From Rhizomys pruinosus (lineage: Eukaryota > Chordata > Mammalia > Rodentia > Spalacidae), in the NCBI GenBank assembly GCA_009823505.1, contig VZQC01000265.1, positions 2,703,776 to 2,767,775 of the forward strand: a DNA stretch of 64,000 nt, in the 5' to 3' direction. The notes under the pieces are model-generated. The model searched no databases. It had not been told where the DNA came from and worked only from the letters and a program-made list of their open reading frames with translations. Below are positions 33,118 to 44,209 of this stretch, in pieces (the stretch's first letter is position 1; the number at the start of each line of letters is the position of its first letter). The position numbers and the translations under genes were made by a program.

Positions 33118-34528
33118 TTTTTTATTGATGCTTTGTGTATTTCATACATCATTTTCCAATTCAGTTCAGGCATATATCCCCTTCCCTTCCACCCCACCCC
33201 TACCCCATCCCAGATCATCCATTCTGCCATAACTGTCCTGCATCTTTCTCTCAGTTTTTTTTTCCTTTTTTAGCTATAAGTGATAATCCATGAGTACAAG
33301 CATCCTTCATGTAAAACCAATTTTCAAGCAGTTGTGCCCAAACCCACACAGCTCATGGGTCCCACCATCCAGCAGGGAGGGCTTGTATGTTCAATCAAGT
33401 TGATCAAATGAGTGTCCAGTCTATATTGTTGTAGTTTCACCATTAACCCCTATCGCAGCCCTTACATTGTACTACGTCCCCTCTTCCGCAGATTGTTCCC
33501 TGGGCTTAGAAAAGGGGCACAGGTGGATGAGAAGCAAAACAGTCTACTTTCTCTGGAGTTGATGTCTTGGTCTCTAGTCAATTCTGGCTGTTTTCTTTCA
33601 TGGGCTGCCAGCTTGTCCAGGCATAACCTTTCGATCCTACTTATGAAGCACATGCAATTAGATATATAGGTATTTAAACAGTATAATATATAGCCTTTCA
33701 ATCCTACTAATGAAGCACACGCAATTAGATATATATAGGTATTTAAACAGTACTAATTGTTATGGTAGGTTACTTTGGTATAGACACAGATGTTTGGATG
33801 GTATGTTAATTCATGAATTACATTTTCTTCTGTTAAGTATGACAGGGTCTTCCTGTGGTTTATAATATCTCCTAACCATTAGAGGATGTAAGCTTGTGAC
33901 AAGAGACTTTCTTAACTCCCCCCCATAGAATAAGGAGAAATATAATGATGATGAGGTCGTTCTCCAGCTGTAGATTGGAGCCAGCTGTTATAGAGGTATT
34001 CTCTTGTAAAATTGGTAAAACTGCCTTCTTTAATTGACTAATGGACATAGAAACTCTGAAAAGGATTATTTTCTATTCAGAACCAAATATAATGCTAAAG
34101 TCTCCTTAAGCTATGCACTTAAACAAAATATATCAATACAGGAGCTCTGACATCAACAATGGATTATTCTACCAAGGAGATGTTGGCCAGGGGATCCAAG
34201 CCCCCACAAATGGTAAAGGCTCCTTGCCTCCTAACTGGGATATCTGCAGGAAGAGAGGCGATAAGGCCCTGCTGTTGAAGACCTGATATAAACATGGGAA
34301 AGATGTATGGAGACCGCACTTGCAAGTATACAGATGGTCTCTGGAATGCCAGAGAGTGTTACCAAAGACCACTAAACCAATAAAGCAAATATATAGGTCT
34401 CCTTGAGTCAAGCAAGACTCCTCCATCAGCACCAGCTACACCTCATCTGCCTGGAAATACTGTGCAGCAGTGGCAGCCATATGTCTGTATATCCCAAATC
34501 TAATTGGCTATTAGCTCTCTCCTTGGAG
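33086..34528 (-). mobile_element. L1 3'UTR lineage A element with 5' inversion
   Basis: Antisense from a reversed (TTTA)n tail at 33086 to about 33899, then sense-oriented from about 33900 to 34528. The sense part ends CTCTCTCCTTGGAGGAATAA and the antisense part starts, in element coordinates, about 15 bases further on (CACAAGCTTACATCCTC), which is the twin-priming signature. Target duplication GAATAATTGCAATTTTA at 33069-33085 and 34529-34545. The 3' end shows the terminal block shared with other L1s. No coding capacity. Confidence 0.85.
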
Positions 34529-34545
34529 GAATAATTGCAATTTTA

Positions 34546-35345
34546 AAAGGCTGTTGTGGGGTTTGTCTCTTGACCAACACCAGCCAGTCCGTGCTAGCTT
34601 GGGAAGCACAACTATTCTAGGACTTGGTTAATCATTGTTCAAGACAAGAAAGGACTTGGTCTTTGGATGGTCCAGCAAGTTGCTGGTTGTATGTGAGATT
34701 GAATTTCTGAGAACCCACTGCAAAGAAATAACAATTGATTGAAAATCAATTAACTGCTAGAATTCTCCCACCATAATTGAACTGAGAGTCAAGATCTAGA
34801 AGCAGTTGTGCTATCCACTGAAAATATTTGGTATCACTGAGAAGACTCTTACTATAATGTTGATGTCACACTTTATTTATAATCAAGAAATTTGAAAAAA
34901 ATTAAGGACATAAAAAGAAACTTTAATTGATAATTGCCAAAGACTGAAACTCAGAAATTAGAGTGCAACTAGAAATACAGGCTTAGAGTCTGGCAACTCC
35001 CTAAGTGCTCAGTGAATTATAGCTACTCCCTTAACTCTTGAGGCGGCAAAATGGTACAGAGGGAAAAGCCCAGGGCTGTAGACAAAAGGTAGAGATTCAT
35101 ACCTCACCTCTTCCACTCAGTAGCATTAAGGTCTTGAGCAAGTAATATCTTATGGGAATGTCTCTTTTTTATCTATAAAGAGGAGAAATTATAAGCAAAA
35201 TGATGTTGAAGTAGTTCAGGCTTCTTTGGAGAGAGCCCATTCCTGGCGTTTCCAAAGTCTTATGATTCTACTTGAACCACTCAGAATTTTCATCTAAAAT
35301 TTCAAGTAAGGGCTTACTAATATCAGTAATAATACTTTATAAATA
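34546..35345. other. Tmem71 intron, unique DNA
   Basis: No repeat or exon recognised. Confidence 0.45.
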
Positions 35346-35349
35346 ATTT

Positions 35350-35660
35350 TTATTTTTTAAGTAGCATATAAGGCATTAGATGTCATTATGGCATTTTTGA
35401 ACAAAGTGTATTTTAGTGATTCTTTTCCTTCTTCATCTCCCCTACTCCCTGTTACCCCCAAACCTCCCTTAAAACCTCCCCTCAGGTCACTTGTTCTTTG
35501 TCATGTCCCATGTGACCTACCACCTACTCCCATCCTTACTCATCACCCCTCTTTAGATTCTCTTGGTCTCCTTTCTGACTTATTAGTGTTTACCTACACT
35601 TACACCTATTTGCATATCTACATGTTTACAAGTAGTAATATTTTTAATGAAGTCAGATAA
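35350..35660 (-). mobile_element. probable L1 3' end fragment, antisense
   Basis: TTATGGCATTTTTGAACAAAG followed by a C/T-rich stretch (CCCCTACTCCCTGTTACCCCC) and CATGTTTACAAGTAGTAATA resembles the reversed 3' end of an older L1. Confidence 0.45.
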
Positions 35661-35682
35661 GGGCATTAAAAATGTAATAGTG

Positions 35683-35863
35683 TTCGATCCCCAGCACCCA
35701 CATGGCAGCTAAGAATCGTCTGTAACTCCAATTCCAGGAGAACTCCAGTTCCAGGGGAATCGACACCCTCTTCTGACCTCTGTGGCATTGCACGACACAG
35801 GTGCACAAACCTACATGCAGACAGTACACTCATACACATACAAAAATAAATAAAATAAAATAA
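35683..35863 (+). mobile_element. B2 SINE, 5'-truncated
   Basis: It starts TTCGATCCCCAGCACCCACATGG and ends in AAATAAAATAAAATAAA. Target duplication AAAAATGTAATAGTG at 35668-35682 and 35864-35878. Confidence 0.95.
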
Positions 35864-35878
35864 AAAAATGTAATAGTG

Positions 35879-36984
35879 ATATAGTTAGAACCCGCCAAAT
35901 TCAGGAACAGAAAACATGGGCATATACAAATAGTAGCCAATTAATCTAGCTCAGAGCACTTAGAACATGGAAATTATAGGTGGTAAGAACTTACCATGAA
36001 ATTATAGCATTTATCTTCATAGAAACTCTATGGGAGTTGGTTTTTACATAACCTTCACTGTTCATACTTTTGATGAAAGGAAACTAAGTCATTGGGAAAA
36101 TAAACAGTCAGCAATGGGAAGAATTGTGATTCAAACTCTATGTATTAACTTAGCTCTAGTTAGCTACAAAAATCTCTTCTTAGTCTTTACTATATTCTGT
36201 CATTCTAAGATAAGGTTGACATGAAAGTCTGGAAAGGGCAAAATATAGTTAAATATTAGGGGAAATACTAGACGTTAAAAATTGATTTGGTACTAGACAA
36301 TCTGTTGGTGACTGGGGAAGATGAATGAAAAGACCCGTTTCTATGACTCGAATTTTGTCATTTAAGATAGAGAATTTATAATGAGGGAGGTGATGGTCCC
36401 AACCTCCTTTACACAGATAACACCCAAGTTGTGTTGTTCCTTGCTTCTCATAAAGGAAAGGATGCTTTAGAAAACAGATAAAAGCAGTCACAATAAAAAA
36501 AGTGAGTGTTTCACCTTGTGCCATACATAGTTGAGTTAAATGAATGAAAAGACTCTTGGTATGGAAAAAAAAAACACCTAGGCAGGACATGTAACCTGTC
36601 TTCAAGCAGATGAACAACTCTCAAACAGGATGCATAAGGGAAAGCAGAGTGGGTTTCTATGTGTTCCCAGCATCCCAGAAAGGCTGCCTTGCAGTATGCC
36701 CATAATGAAAGTGGACTAATGTCAAGAGTGTAGAATCATGCTATGGTGAAGAAACTGGTCACGATGTTGTCACCAAAGTTCAAAGTGGAAAGAAACATTA
36801 AATGCTTTGTGGTTCAAGGCCAAACTCAGAAGGTTAACAGGAACATTCCCAAGGCTATGGAGTTAGTTGGTATCATGAGTGTGAAGAAGTGGGCTTTCCT
36901 CTACAATGAATTGATGGACATAGGGTTTGGGTTTTTCCAGGTACTTGGTAGAGTCTTAAAAAAACTTTCATTTTTCCTCTTTAG
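35879..36984. other. Tmem71 intron, unique DNA upstream of exon 3
   Basis: No repeat recognised. From 36743 the DNA is open in the frame of exon 3 and reaches it without a stop. Confidence 0.5.
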
Positions 36985-37197
36985 CTTTGCTTGTGATTTC
37001 CTGGATGGAGACAGTTCCTTTGAATGCTGCTCCGTAGATCCCCTGACAGGCTCCCACCATGTGTGCCGCAGAAGCCCCAGGCTCCTCACCAATGGTTACT
37101 ACATTTGGACAGAAGACAGTTTTCTTTGTGACCCAGATGGCCACATTACTCTGAACCCTTTCCACACCAGTGTTATTTACAAGGAGAACTTAGTTAG
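36985..37197 (+). CDS. Tmem71: Tmem71 coding exon 3 (most conserved part)
   Basis: A 213-bp exon after acceptor TTTTTCCTCTTTAG (ends 36984) and before the consensus donor TTAG|GTAAGT (GT at 37198). It encodes the best-conserved TMEM71 block, recognisable by DPLTGSHHVCRRSPRLL, GYYIWTEDSFLCD and ITLNPF..., with several cysteines (CDFLDG, FECCS, HVCRR, FLCD). This is probably a folded cytosolic or lumenal segment; no domain function is known to me. It enters in phase 2 and leaves in phase 2 (AG), completed by A of exon 4 to give Arg in YKENLVR-IFRKKKR. The intron just upstream happens to be open in the same frame from 36743, so an exon-extended isoform cannot be excluded from sequence alone. Confidence 0.95.
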
Positions 37198-37639
37198 GTA
37201 AGTAGAAGATATTCTACAAAGGCATTCCTGGGCCATTTCAACGACCATTCATCCATTCATTCAGTAGGGCAAAAAAAGTACAAGTAGCTTATTAATACTC
37301 CCGATTGTAGAAGTCAACATGGAGTTGAGGCAGGGTGTCCAACATGAAAGAAAACAAAAGTGAAAGGAAGTGCTGTATGTGCCAGGGTGGGAATCTGTGT
37401 GGGGTGCAGTGGGGGCACAGGAAATGCATTGGTTTTACTGGGGGAGCAGGTAGCATAAACTTCTAGAGATGGGAAATGACTCAAGTTTTAAAAGAAATGG
37501 AACTTCTGGAGAGAGACACAGACATGGGACGTGAGAAACCCTGATATATTTAGGAGGATGCAATTAGCTTGGGAGAGACAGAGTAGGAAAGGAAGGGATA
37601 CACTGCGGGAAGGAAGGCTAAACACAGAGGTGGAATCTT

Positions 37640-38290
37640 CATCTCCTTTCCTGATACTGTGATAATTTACTTGACAAAAGGTAACTTAGGGGAGAGAGGC
37701 TTTATTTTCATTCCCAATTCCAAGTTATAGTCAGTCCATCATTGCATAGAAGTCAAAACAGCAGGAACTTGAAGCAGCTAGTAATATCACGTCCACAGAG
37801 AAGAGCAAAATGAATGTACACATATCTGTTGGTCAGCTCGATGTGTTTACTTTTATACAGTCCGGGACCACAAACCTAGGAGTGCCCCCTCCCCACTTTT
37901 AGATTGGGTCTTCCCAGATCAGGGAAGACAATCAGAACAATTCTGTAGAGGGGCTGGAGAAATGGCTCAGTGGTTAAGAGCATTGGCTGCTCTTGCAGAT
38001 GACCTGGACTCAATTCCCAGCACCTACATGGTGGCTAAAATCCTTCTGAAACTCCAGTTCCAGGAGATCTGACACCCTCTTCTGACTTCTATAGGTACTT
38101 CACAACAAGAATGCACCTACATACATGCAGGCAATACACTCATACACATAAAATGGAAATAATGAATAAAATAAAAATAAATAAATAAAACAATCTCCTA
38201 GAGACAGACCAACCTGATGTAGAAAATCCCTCACTGAGATGCTTTTTCTAGGAGACTCAAGGTTGTGTCAAGTTAAGATCTAAGACACAC
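37640..38290 (-). repeat. rodent interspersed repeat, antisense, split by a B3
   Basis: Left end CTGTGATAATTTACTTGACAAAAGGTAACTTAGGGGAGAGAGGC; right end GGTTGTGTCAAGTTAAGATCTAAGAC. The same family as 18620-19015. Confidence 0.55.
37951..38195 (+). mobile_element. B3 SINE nested in the preceding repeat
   Basis: GGGGCTGGAGAAATGGCTCAGTGGTTAAGAGC to a tail of AAATAAATAAATAAA. Flanks ACAATTCTGTAGA and ACAATCTCCTAGA look like a diverged target duplication. Confidence 0.9.
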
Positions 38291-38619
38291 CATCGAGGGT
38301 GTGGCCCAGATGAGGAGGGGTTAATATGAGGATAACGAATGGGGTTTATACTGTAGAACAGAATACTGGGGAATTAGCAGACTGATTCTTAGAAAAATGG
38401 CAGTTATCGTAATGGAGAGGGTGGGCTGTTGGGATTATAGACAGATGACTTAGGTTACCTCAGATTTCATTTCCTGGGACATTGATCACTTATATTTGGC
38501 TCCAGAATAAATTGACTCTTATCCCCTTTGAGGTGAGAGCTGTGATTTTTTTTTTTACATCAACAATTATGACACTCAAATGTGGGATCCAAAAGGATGT
38601 CAACTTTTTCGGGGGGAGG

Positions 38620-38765
38620 TTGGTCTTTTTGAGACAGGGTCTCCCCTTAGTCCCAGGTGCCTTGGAGCTCTCTATGTAAACCAGGCTGACCTTGAACTCA
38701 CAGAGATCCATCTGCCTCTGCCTCCCAAGTGATAGGTTTAATGGTGTGTGCCACCACGCCTGGCT
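38620..38765 (-). mobile_element. B1 SINE, antisense
   Basis: TTTTTGAGACAGGGTCTCCCC to GCCACCACGCCTGGC. Flanks GATGTCAACTTTT and GATGTCCACTTTT are the target duplication. Confidence 0.93.
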
Positions 38766-38779
38766 GGATGTCCACTTTT

Positions 38780-39450
38780 TATCAGAACAGTCACCTATGT
38801 CAGAACTGGGTGCCAGCATGGGCCCCTCGTCCCCAGCTGCCCAGAGTGGTCTTCTCTGGTGGATGTTGCTGAGTTATTTCTGGGCCTTTGACCTCCTTTG
38901 GTTAAGTTGATGGTCCATTTGTTTATTGTGAGTTTTCAGGATCCTATCAGTTGGATATCTTTCACTGTCAACATTAAAATCAAAGACATCCAACTCTTAC
39001 CTCAAAGGGGATAAATTTGGGTTTCAAATTTATCTTCAAGCCAAACAGAATGACTGTGGCCCAGGAACATAGATTTTATGTTACCTCAAACTCCATGTTC
39101 CAGTGTGGTAACAGTTTCATGAAGTTTTTACAATGATAGACAGGGAAAGTGAAGAATCATCAGACTTGGTGGAATACATTGGTGGAACATCAGGTAGGAG
39201 GAGTCGTACTGCAAAGCAGGTAACTCTGCTATCAGTCGACATTCTCAGCTTTGAGGGAGGTAGAAGTTGGTGATCTATTAAGTTAATACATCCCAAATGG
39301 TTTCCTAGGACAATCAGCAAGTTGTTTGGTGAGACAGAGAGATGAGAAATGAATAACTCCAAATGAGGCTAAAGATATTGCAAGATAATCCAGGGGCTCT
39401 GGGTCTGGATTATTGTAGTATATATAATGTAGGGTGTGAATTCTTTGGGG
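38780..39450. other. Tmem71 intron, unique DNA
   Basis: No repeat or exon recognised. Confidence 0.45.
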
Positions 39451-39457
39451 GATCTTT

Positions 39458-39606
39458 TAATTTTGTCTTTTGAGACAGGGTCTCCATGTAGCCCCAGATA
39501 TCCCGGGACTCACTCTGTAGACCAGGCTGGCCTTGAACTCACAAAGATCCACTTGCCTCTGCCTCCTGAGTGCTAGGATTAAGGGCGCGTGCCACTACGC
39601 CTGGCT
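39458..39606 (-). mobile_element. B1 SINE, antisense, 187 bp upstream of exon 4
   Basis: GAGACAGGGTCTCCATGTAGCC to GCCACTACGCCTGGC. Target duplication TTTGGGGGATCTTTTA / TTTGGGAGATCTTTA. Confidence 0.94.
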
Positions 39607-39792
39607 CTTTGGGAGATCTTTAATAGCCCCTGGCATACAGCAGAACTTTCGGAGACTTCCGTGGCATGAATTGAGCATGTGGATTTGTGTCGTAGACCTA
39701 TTGTGTGCATCAAATCATTGTCACTAGATTCTATTTCCAACCTGAGGTGGCCTCTCCTCTTTGTTCATGGAGATCCTTTTATTTCTTCCCAG

Positions 39793-39965
39793 AATATTTA
39801 GAAAGAAAAAGAGAACCCACCGCTCTCTTTCTTCTCTCTTGGACATCAGAGCCTCTAAATCCTGGCTGCATGGAAGCATCTTTGGAGATAGTGAATTGCT
39901 CCCGAGTGAGGACATCTGGCTGGAGGGCATCAGGAGCCTGGAATCATCTGACTACAATGAAAACG
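39793..39965 (+). CDS. Tmem71: Tmem71 coding exon 4
   Basis: A 173-bp exon after acceptor ATTTCTTCCCAG (ends 39792). It encodes a basic patch IFRKKKR followed by a Ser-rich stretch and SKSWLHGSIFGD, all conserved in TMEM71, then a divergent acidic tail ending NEN. I place the donor at ACG|GTGATC (GT at 39966), because only this joins in phase 1 to exon 5 and gives NENG-GDLN against human NGNA-DDLD. The donor is weaker than consensus. If unspliced, the frame continues GDLDSCIP and stops at 39990, which would truncate the protein before the membrane part. The exon lies between inverted B1 elements (39458-39606 minus, 40326-40476 plus). Confidence 0.9.
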
Positions 39966-40325
39966 GTGATCTTGACTCTTGCATTCCATAATGAAATATC
40001 ATGTCTTAGTGGGTAATGGCAATTTATAGTCCTGGACCAATGTACAACCCAGAGATGACTGTCACTTTGATAGACAGAGAGGAGCTACATTTTAAAATTT
40101 CACTGACATGTGTCTATACTCTAAGTGATTGAGATACACTGGTCTTGTGTTAGAAAAGGGGAGTTCAAATGTCTATATTGACAAGTTGATAATACTCAGA
40201 AGATAGTGAAACGTGTCCAGTGGGACATTTATTACATGGGTGCAGAAGTAAGAATGGAGTCAGATTTAGAAGTCTTGTGTTAGAGAGAGTTTCCTACGGT
40301 TAGGATTCAAGTCTCAATTTGGGAA

Positions 40326-40476
40326 AATGCCAGGCATGGTGGAGTGCACCTTTAATCCCAGCCCTTGGGAGGCAGAAGTAGATCTCTGTGGGATTGAGGC
40401 CAGCCTGGTCCACATACTGACTTCTAGGTGGTCTGAGACTAGGGAGATGCTGATAAAACAAACAAAACAAAACAAC
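40326..40476 (+). mobile_element. B1 SINE, sense, 361 bp downstream of exon 4
   Basis: GCCAGGCATGGTGGAGTGCACC to a tail of AAACAAACAAAACAAAACAA. Moderately diverged. Confidence 0.9.
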
Positions 40477-40830
40477 TTGGTAACAGTGACATAGTAACTT
40501 CCTAAGTCTCAATCTTCTGTTTATAAACAAACTATATACGTACATATATGTAGATATATTTTCTGTTGAAATACATAAAGCACACATATATTAGTTAAAC
40601 CATATATAATACAAATATGTGCTCATGCATTCATGTACATATACATATGCACAATAATGTTAACTAGCTTAAAGCACATTTCCTCATTTTCATTCACTCA
40701 CACTCCTTGACTCCATGCTCTAGGAAACCACCATACTAAACAGTCATTCTAAAGTGAAAAAGACATCATCCTAACCTTGGGAAATTCTTGCTTTAAGATA
40801 GGGAGGTAAATATGTTTTCACATAGCTACA
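40477..40830. other. Tmem71 intron, unique A/T-rich DNA
   Basis: Contains a TATA/ACATA-rich stretch at 40530-40660. No gene seen. Confidence 0.4.
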
Positions 40831-40839
40831 ATATAATTC

Positions 40840-40859
40840 TTTTTTTTTTTTTTTTTTTT
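40840..40859 (-). repeat. poly(T) run between short direct repeats
   Basis: About 20 T flanked by AATATAATTCT on both sides (from 40830 and from 40862). It looks like the reversed poly(A) tail of a retroposon that inserted with almost no body. Confidence 0.6.
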
Positions 40860-41019
40860 GAAATATAATTCTTTAAACACCATAACAGAGTGAGTAGTAG
40901 TCTGGAAGAGGTCACACGACCCTCTCAGCAGGAAGAACTAGAGTGATATTTGTGTCTTTCCTGTTCTTCTTTCCAAAGTGCTACAACAATAGACTTTCCA
41001 ATACACATATGTGGCTGGT

Positions 41020-41236
41020 TATTTTCTTTTTTTTTATTTTATGGGTATTTTGCCTGCATGTATATAAGTGTACCCATATTGTACAATGGCCACAGAGGCC
41101 AGTGGAGTGCATTGGATCCCCCGGAACTGGAGTTAGGGATGGTTGTTAGCTGCCATGTGTGTGCTGGGTATTGATCCTGGGTCCTCTGCAAGAGCAGTCA
41201 CTGCTCTTAATTGTTGAGCCATCTCTCCAGCTCCTG
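41020..41236 (-). mobile_element. B3 SINE, antisense
   Basis: GCAAGAGCAGTCACTGCTCTTAATTGTTGAGCCATCTCTCCAGCTCC is the reversed head. T-rich reversed tail at the left. Confidence 0.88.
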
Positions 41237-41594
41237 TCATTCCTTCTTAACATTCATATAAGTTCTTTGACTCCTACTTCTTAACCAGAACTGGCCTAAG
41301 TTACAGCACCCAGTGCAAAATAAAATTCAAGGCTCCTGGCTCAAAAATGTTGAGTGCTGCCATCACAGTGCTGAATTCTAGGTGAAGCCCCTTTGAACAA
41401 GGGACCTTGTGCAATTGTCTGGCTTTAATCCCATCACTGGCCCTGTCTTCCAACTCTATCCTCTTTCCTTCTACATATATGCATTTGACTTTGATCACTG
41501 ACATCTGTCCTTTTTTCCAGAATGACCATTTCTAGTGAATTATCTCAGATTGAGCGCTCTAGTGAAATTCGTCCCTTCAATTTGGAAGATTTTT

Positions 41595-41780
41595 ATTGAG
41601 TGCCAGCTGTGTGCCAGGTACTCTCTATGCACTGGATATGGTAAAGAACCAACAAAGTCACTTATTATAAGGGAATGTTCAGTTCTTTGTGGGTAAATAG
41701 ACAAAAATGTATCTTTAATCATGTTAAAAGCTGTGACTGGCACAGAGAACATACAAGAAGCAACAGGAGTTGCACATCCA
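41595..41780 (+). repeat. old mammalian repeat trace
   Basis: TTTATTGAGTGCCAGCTGTGTGCCAGGTACTCTCTATGCACTGG is a well-known ancient motif; the exact family cannot be fixed by eye. Confidence 0.45.
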
Positions 41781-41784
41781 TGTC

Positions 41785-42770
41785 AGAGGCCAGGGAGGCT
41801 TTGTGAGCAGGACGTCAGGTGCTTACATAAAATCAGGAACAAAACGACTAATTAGAAATCTGAGAAGGAAGAATATTTGCACAGAAAGTTCAAGCACTAT
41901 GGTTACTCTCCAAGAGTAAGCCTGGGTTTGAGTGAGGAAATGGGGAAAAAGGGAAGGAGTAGACAAGACACCTAGAGGTTGTGTGTGCGTGCACACATGT
42001 GTGTTTATTACTGTGTGTATTTGTGGGAGATGGATAATGAAAGTTGGTAAGGACAAGAATGGCTGCCAGGGGCATCTCTGAGATAATTTACTAGAAAGGG
42101 TCAGTCCAAATGAGAGGATGAGCCATTGGAGGATATTGATCAGAGAAGTACCATGACTCAGTTTCCATTTTGGCAATATACCAATGGCTGACACTTTCAG
42201 AGTAGATGCAAAGTATGAGAGGCCAAATAAGGAAACTGGTTAGGAAGCCGTTGGAGTGTTTTAGGTGGGAGATGATGGTGACTTGAACCAAGTTGATTGT
42301 AAGGTAGTAGGGGGATTCAAAAGACAAGGAAACAGGATTTGCTTATGGTGTCTGTGACAGGAAAAAAGATATCAAGTAGTTTATTTTATGTTGCGCACTT
42401 TACAGTCTTCTTGCTTAAATGCACTACCTTGTTCTCAAGCATTATCTTGTTTGAGTATCCTCCAAACATGAGGAAGTGGGTGTTACTATCATTTTTGTTG
42501 TAGTTATGATGCAACTATGGTTCAGGGTTAGCTAACACACCCAAGCTAACTTGGTTTATAAACAGCAGAGTTGGAATTCCACTCAGGTCTATCCCATTTG
42601 AAAGCCTGGACTTTGCTCTTTGCCGGAAAGTGTTTTACTCTTCCTTCTAAGGTCAGTTCCAGACTATACCTTATTGCCCAGAATCAAGCAGGTTGAGCAT
42701 ATGGTACAATCATATAATAATTTAAATGTTTAGTCCTTATAGGTCTAGAATTTTTCTCCACTTGATTACT
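41785..42770. other. Tmem71 intron, unique DNA
   Basis: No gene or young repeat seen. TG/CA-rich stretch at 41980-42020. Confidence 0.4.
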
Positions 42771-42774
42771 GGGC

Positions 42775-42965
42775 AGAAAACTAAAATACTACATTATATT
42801 TAATTTTAAAACATTTTAAATAATTATAAATTCATGTGAAGTCAGAAAAATAGTACAGAGTTTGTGTACCATTCATCCAGTTTTGCCCATTAGTAATAAT
42901 TTATAGAACTATGTAGTATTATTAAAACCAAAAAAATAATATTGGCATAATATCATGAAAGCTCT
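42775..42965 (-). mobile_element. ancient mammalian L1 3' fragment, antisense
   Basis: TTAAATAATTATAAATTCATGTGAAGTCAGAAAAATAGTACAGAG and CATTCATCCAGTTTTGCCCATTAGTAATA match the reversed 3' end of old L1M elements. Confidence 0.6.
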
Positions 42966-42969
42966 ACTA

Positions 42970-43012
42970 TGTGTCGTGTATGTGTGTGTTTGTGTGTGTG
43001 CATGTGTAAGCG
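42970..43012. repeat. (TG)n imperfect microsatellite
   Basis: GTGTATGTGTGTGTTTGTGTGTGTGCATGTGT. Confidence 0.85.
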
Positions 43013-43019
43013 TATAACA

Positions 43020-43725
43020 CAAGTTTTATTTAAAAGGAATAAGACCTTGTTAAATGAAGAGTCAACTACTTAATATGAACAGATGATTAATTAACCAAAC
43101 CCATTCTAGTTCCTGACAATAACAAGGAAGTGTAAGCTGGACATGGAAAGGAGGGAAGACGAGGGATGAATCTGAGCAGATAGAGGGTGCATGGTTGTGA
43201 AAACTTCTGTGTCACCATAAGGAGACAGAGTTTACCTAAGGAATCAAGGATATTTGACACGTCTTAAATAGGTTGAGGACATATAAGATTTGGGGTTTCA
43301 AAGTTATCTTTGCTGTAACATGCAAGGGAACATTGGATGGAGAGTAGCTGGTGTGAGCCTCTGGGGGTGATCATCTTCCATCCCCACTTTTCAGAGCATG
43401 GCATATTTGATGGTTTTCCAGAGGCCACAGACCTAGGGAGTATCAGAGCCCAGGTTCAACCCTAGGGCTCTGAGCAAATACTGTTGGGCACTAAGCTACA
43501 TGGAAAGAATCTCTCAAGCAAGGGACCAGATGAGCCTGGGGCCTGGGAAAAAAGAGAGTAAAGAAGTGCTGGGTGGTGTACAGAGCGAAGCGCAGTCAAG
43601 GCAAGAGTCCTACAGCCATCAGGCCACGTCTGAGAAATCAGCTGTGTACAGTCTTCACGCGAAGGTAAAGGGAGGGTTATCTCATCAACTCTCATTTATC
43701 TTCAGGGACAGATTGCCACAAACAC
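43020..43725. other. Tmem71 intron, unique DNA
   Basis: No repeat or exon recognised. Confidence 0.4.
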
Positions 43726-43769
43726 CTCTGGTACTAAGGGGTTCTCTTTACTTTTCCATAGAGACATAG

Positions 43770-43905
43770 CTTATCTCCTATAAAATGTATAATTTTAATA
43801 TGTACAATTCACCAGTTTTTTAGCCTAGTCTCAGGTAGGTTATCTAACCTCCAACATTTTCTTTTTTTTTTTAGAAAGGTTTTGTTGGGACTGTATGTGT
43901 TCACA
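43770..43905 (-). mobile_element. ancient L1M fragment, antisense
   Basis: CTCCTATAAAATGTATAATTTTAATATGTACAATTCACCAG resembles old L1M; its continuation appears to be at 47785-47960, on the far side of L1 no. 5. Confidence 0.5.
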
Positions 43906-43926
43906 CACACTTCATCATTATTATTT

Positions 43927-44178
43927 TTTTTTATTTTTTTTTATTAATTTTATTTATTTCTGTATGTGTATCAATGTACTGTCTGCATGCAGGTCTGTGC
44001 ACCCGTGTCGTGCAATGCCGCGGAGGTCAGAAGAGGGTGTCGGATTCCCTTGGAACTGGAGTTCTCCTGGAATTGGAGTTTCAGACGGTTCTTGGCCGCC
44101 ATGTGGGTGCTGGGGATCGAACCCGGGTCCTCTGTAAGAGCGGTCAGCGCTCTTAACCGCTAGGCCATCTCTCCAGCC
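43927..44178 (-). mobile_element. B2 SINE, antisense
   Basis: Reversed tail (TTATTTTTTTTTATTAATTTTATTTATTTC) to reversed head GCCATCTCTCCAGCCCC. Target duplication CACTTCATCATTATTA on both sides. Confidence 0.95.
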
Positions 44179-44209
44179 CCACACTTCATCATTATTACTG
44201 AAGTGTTTC

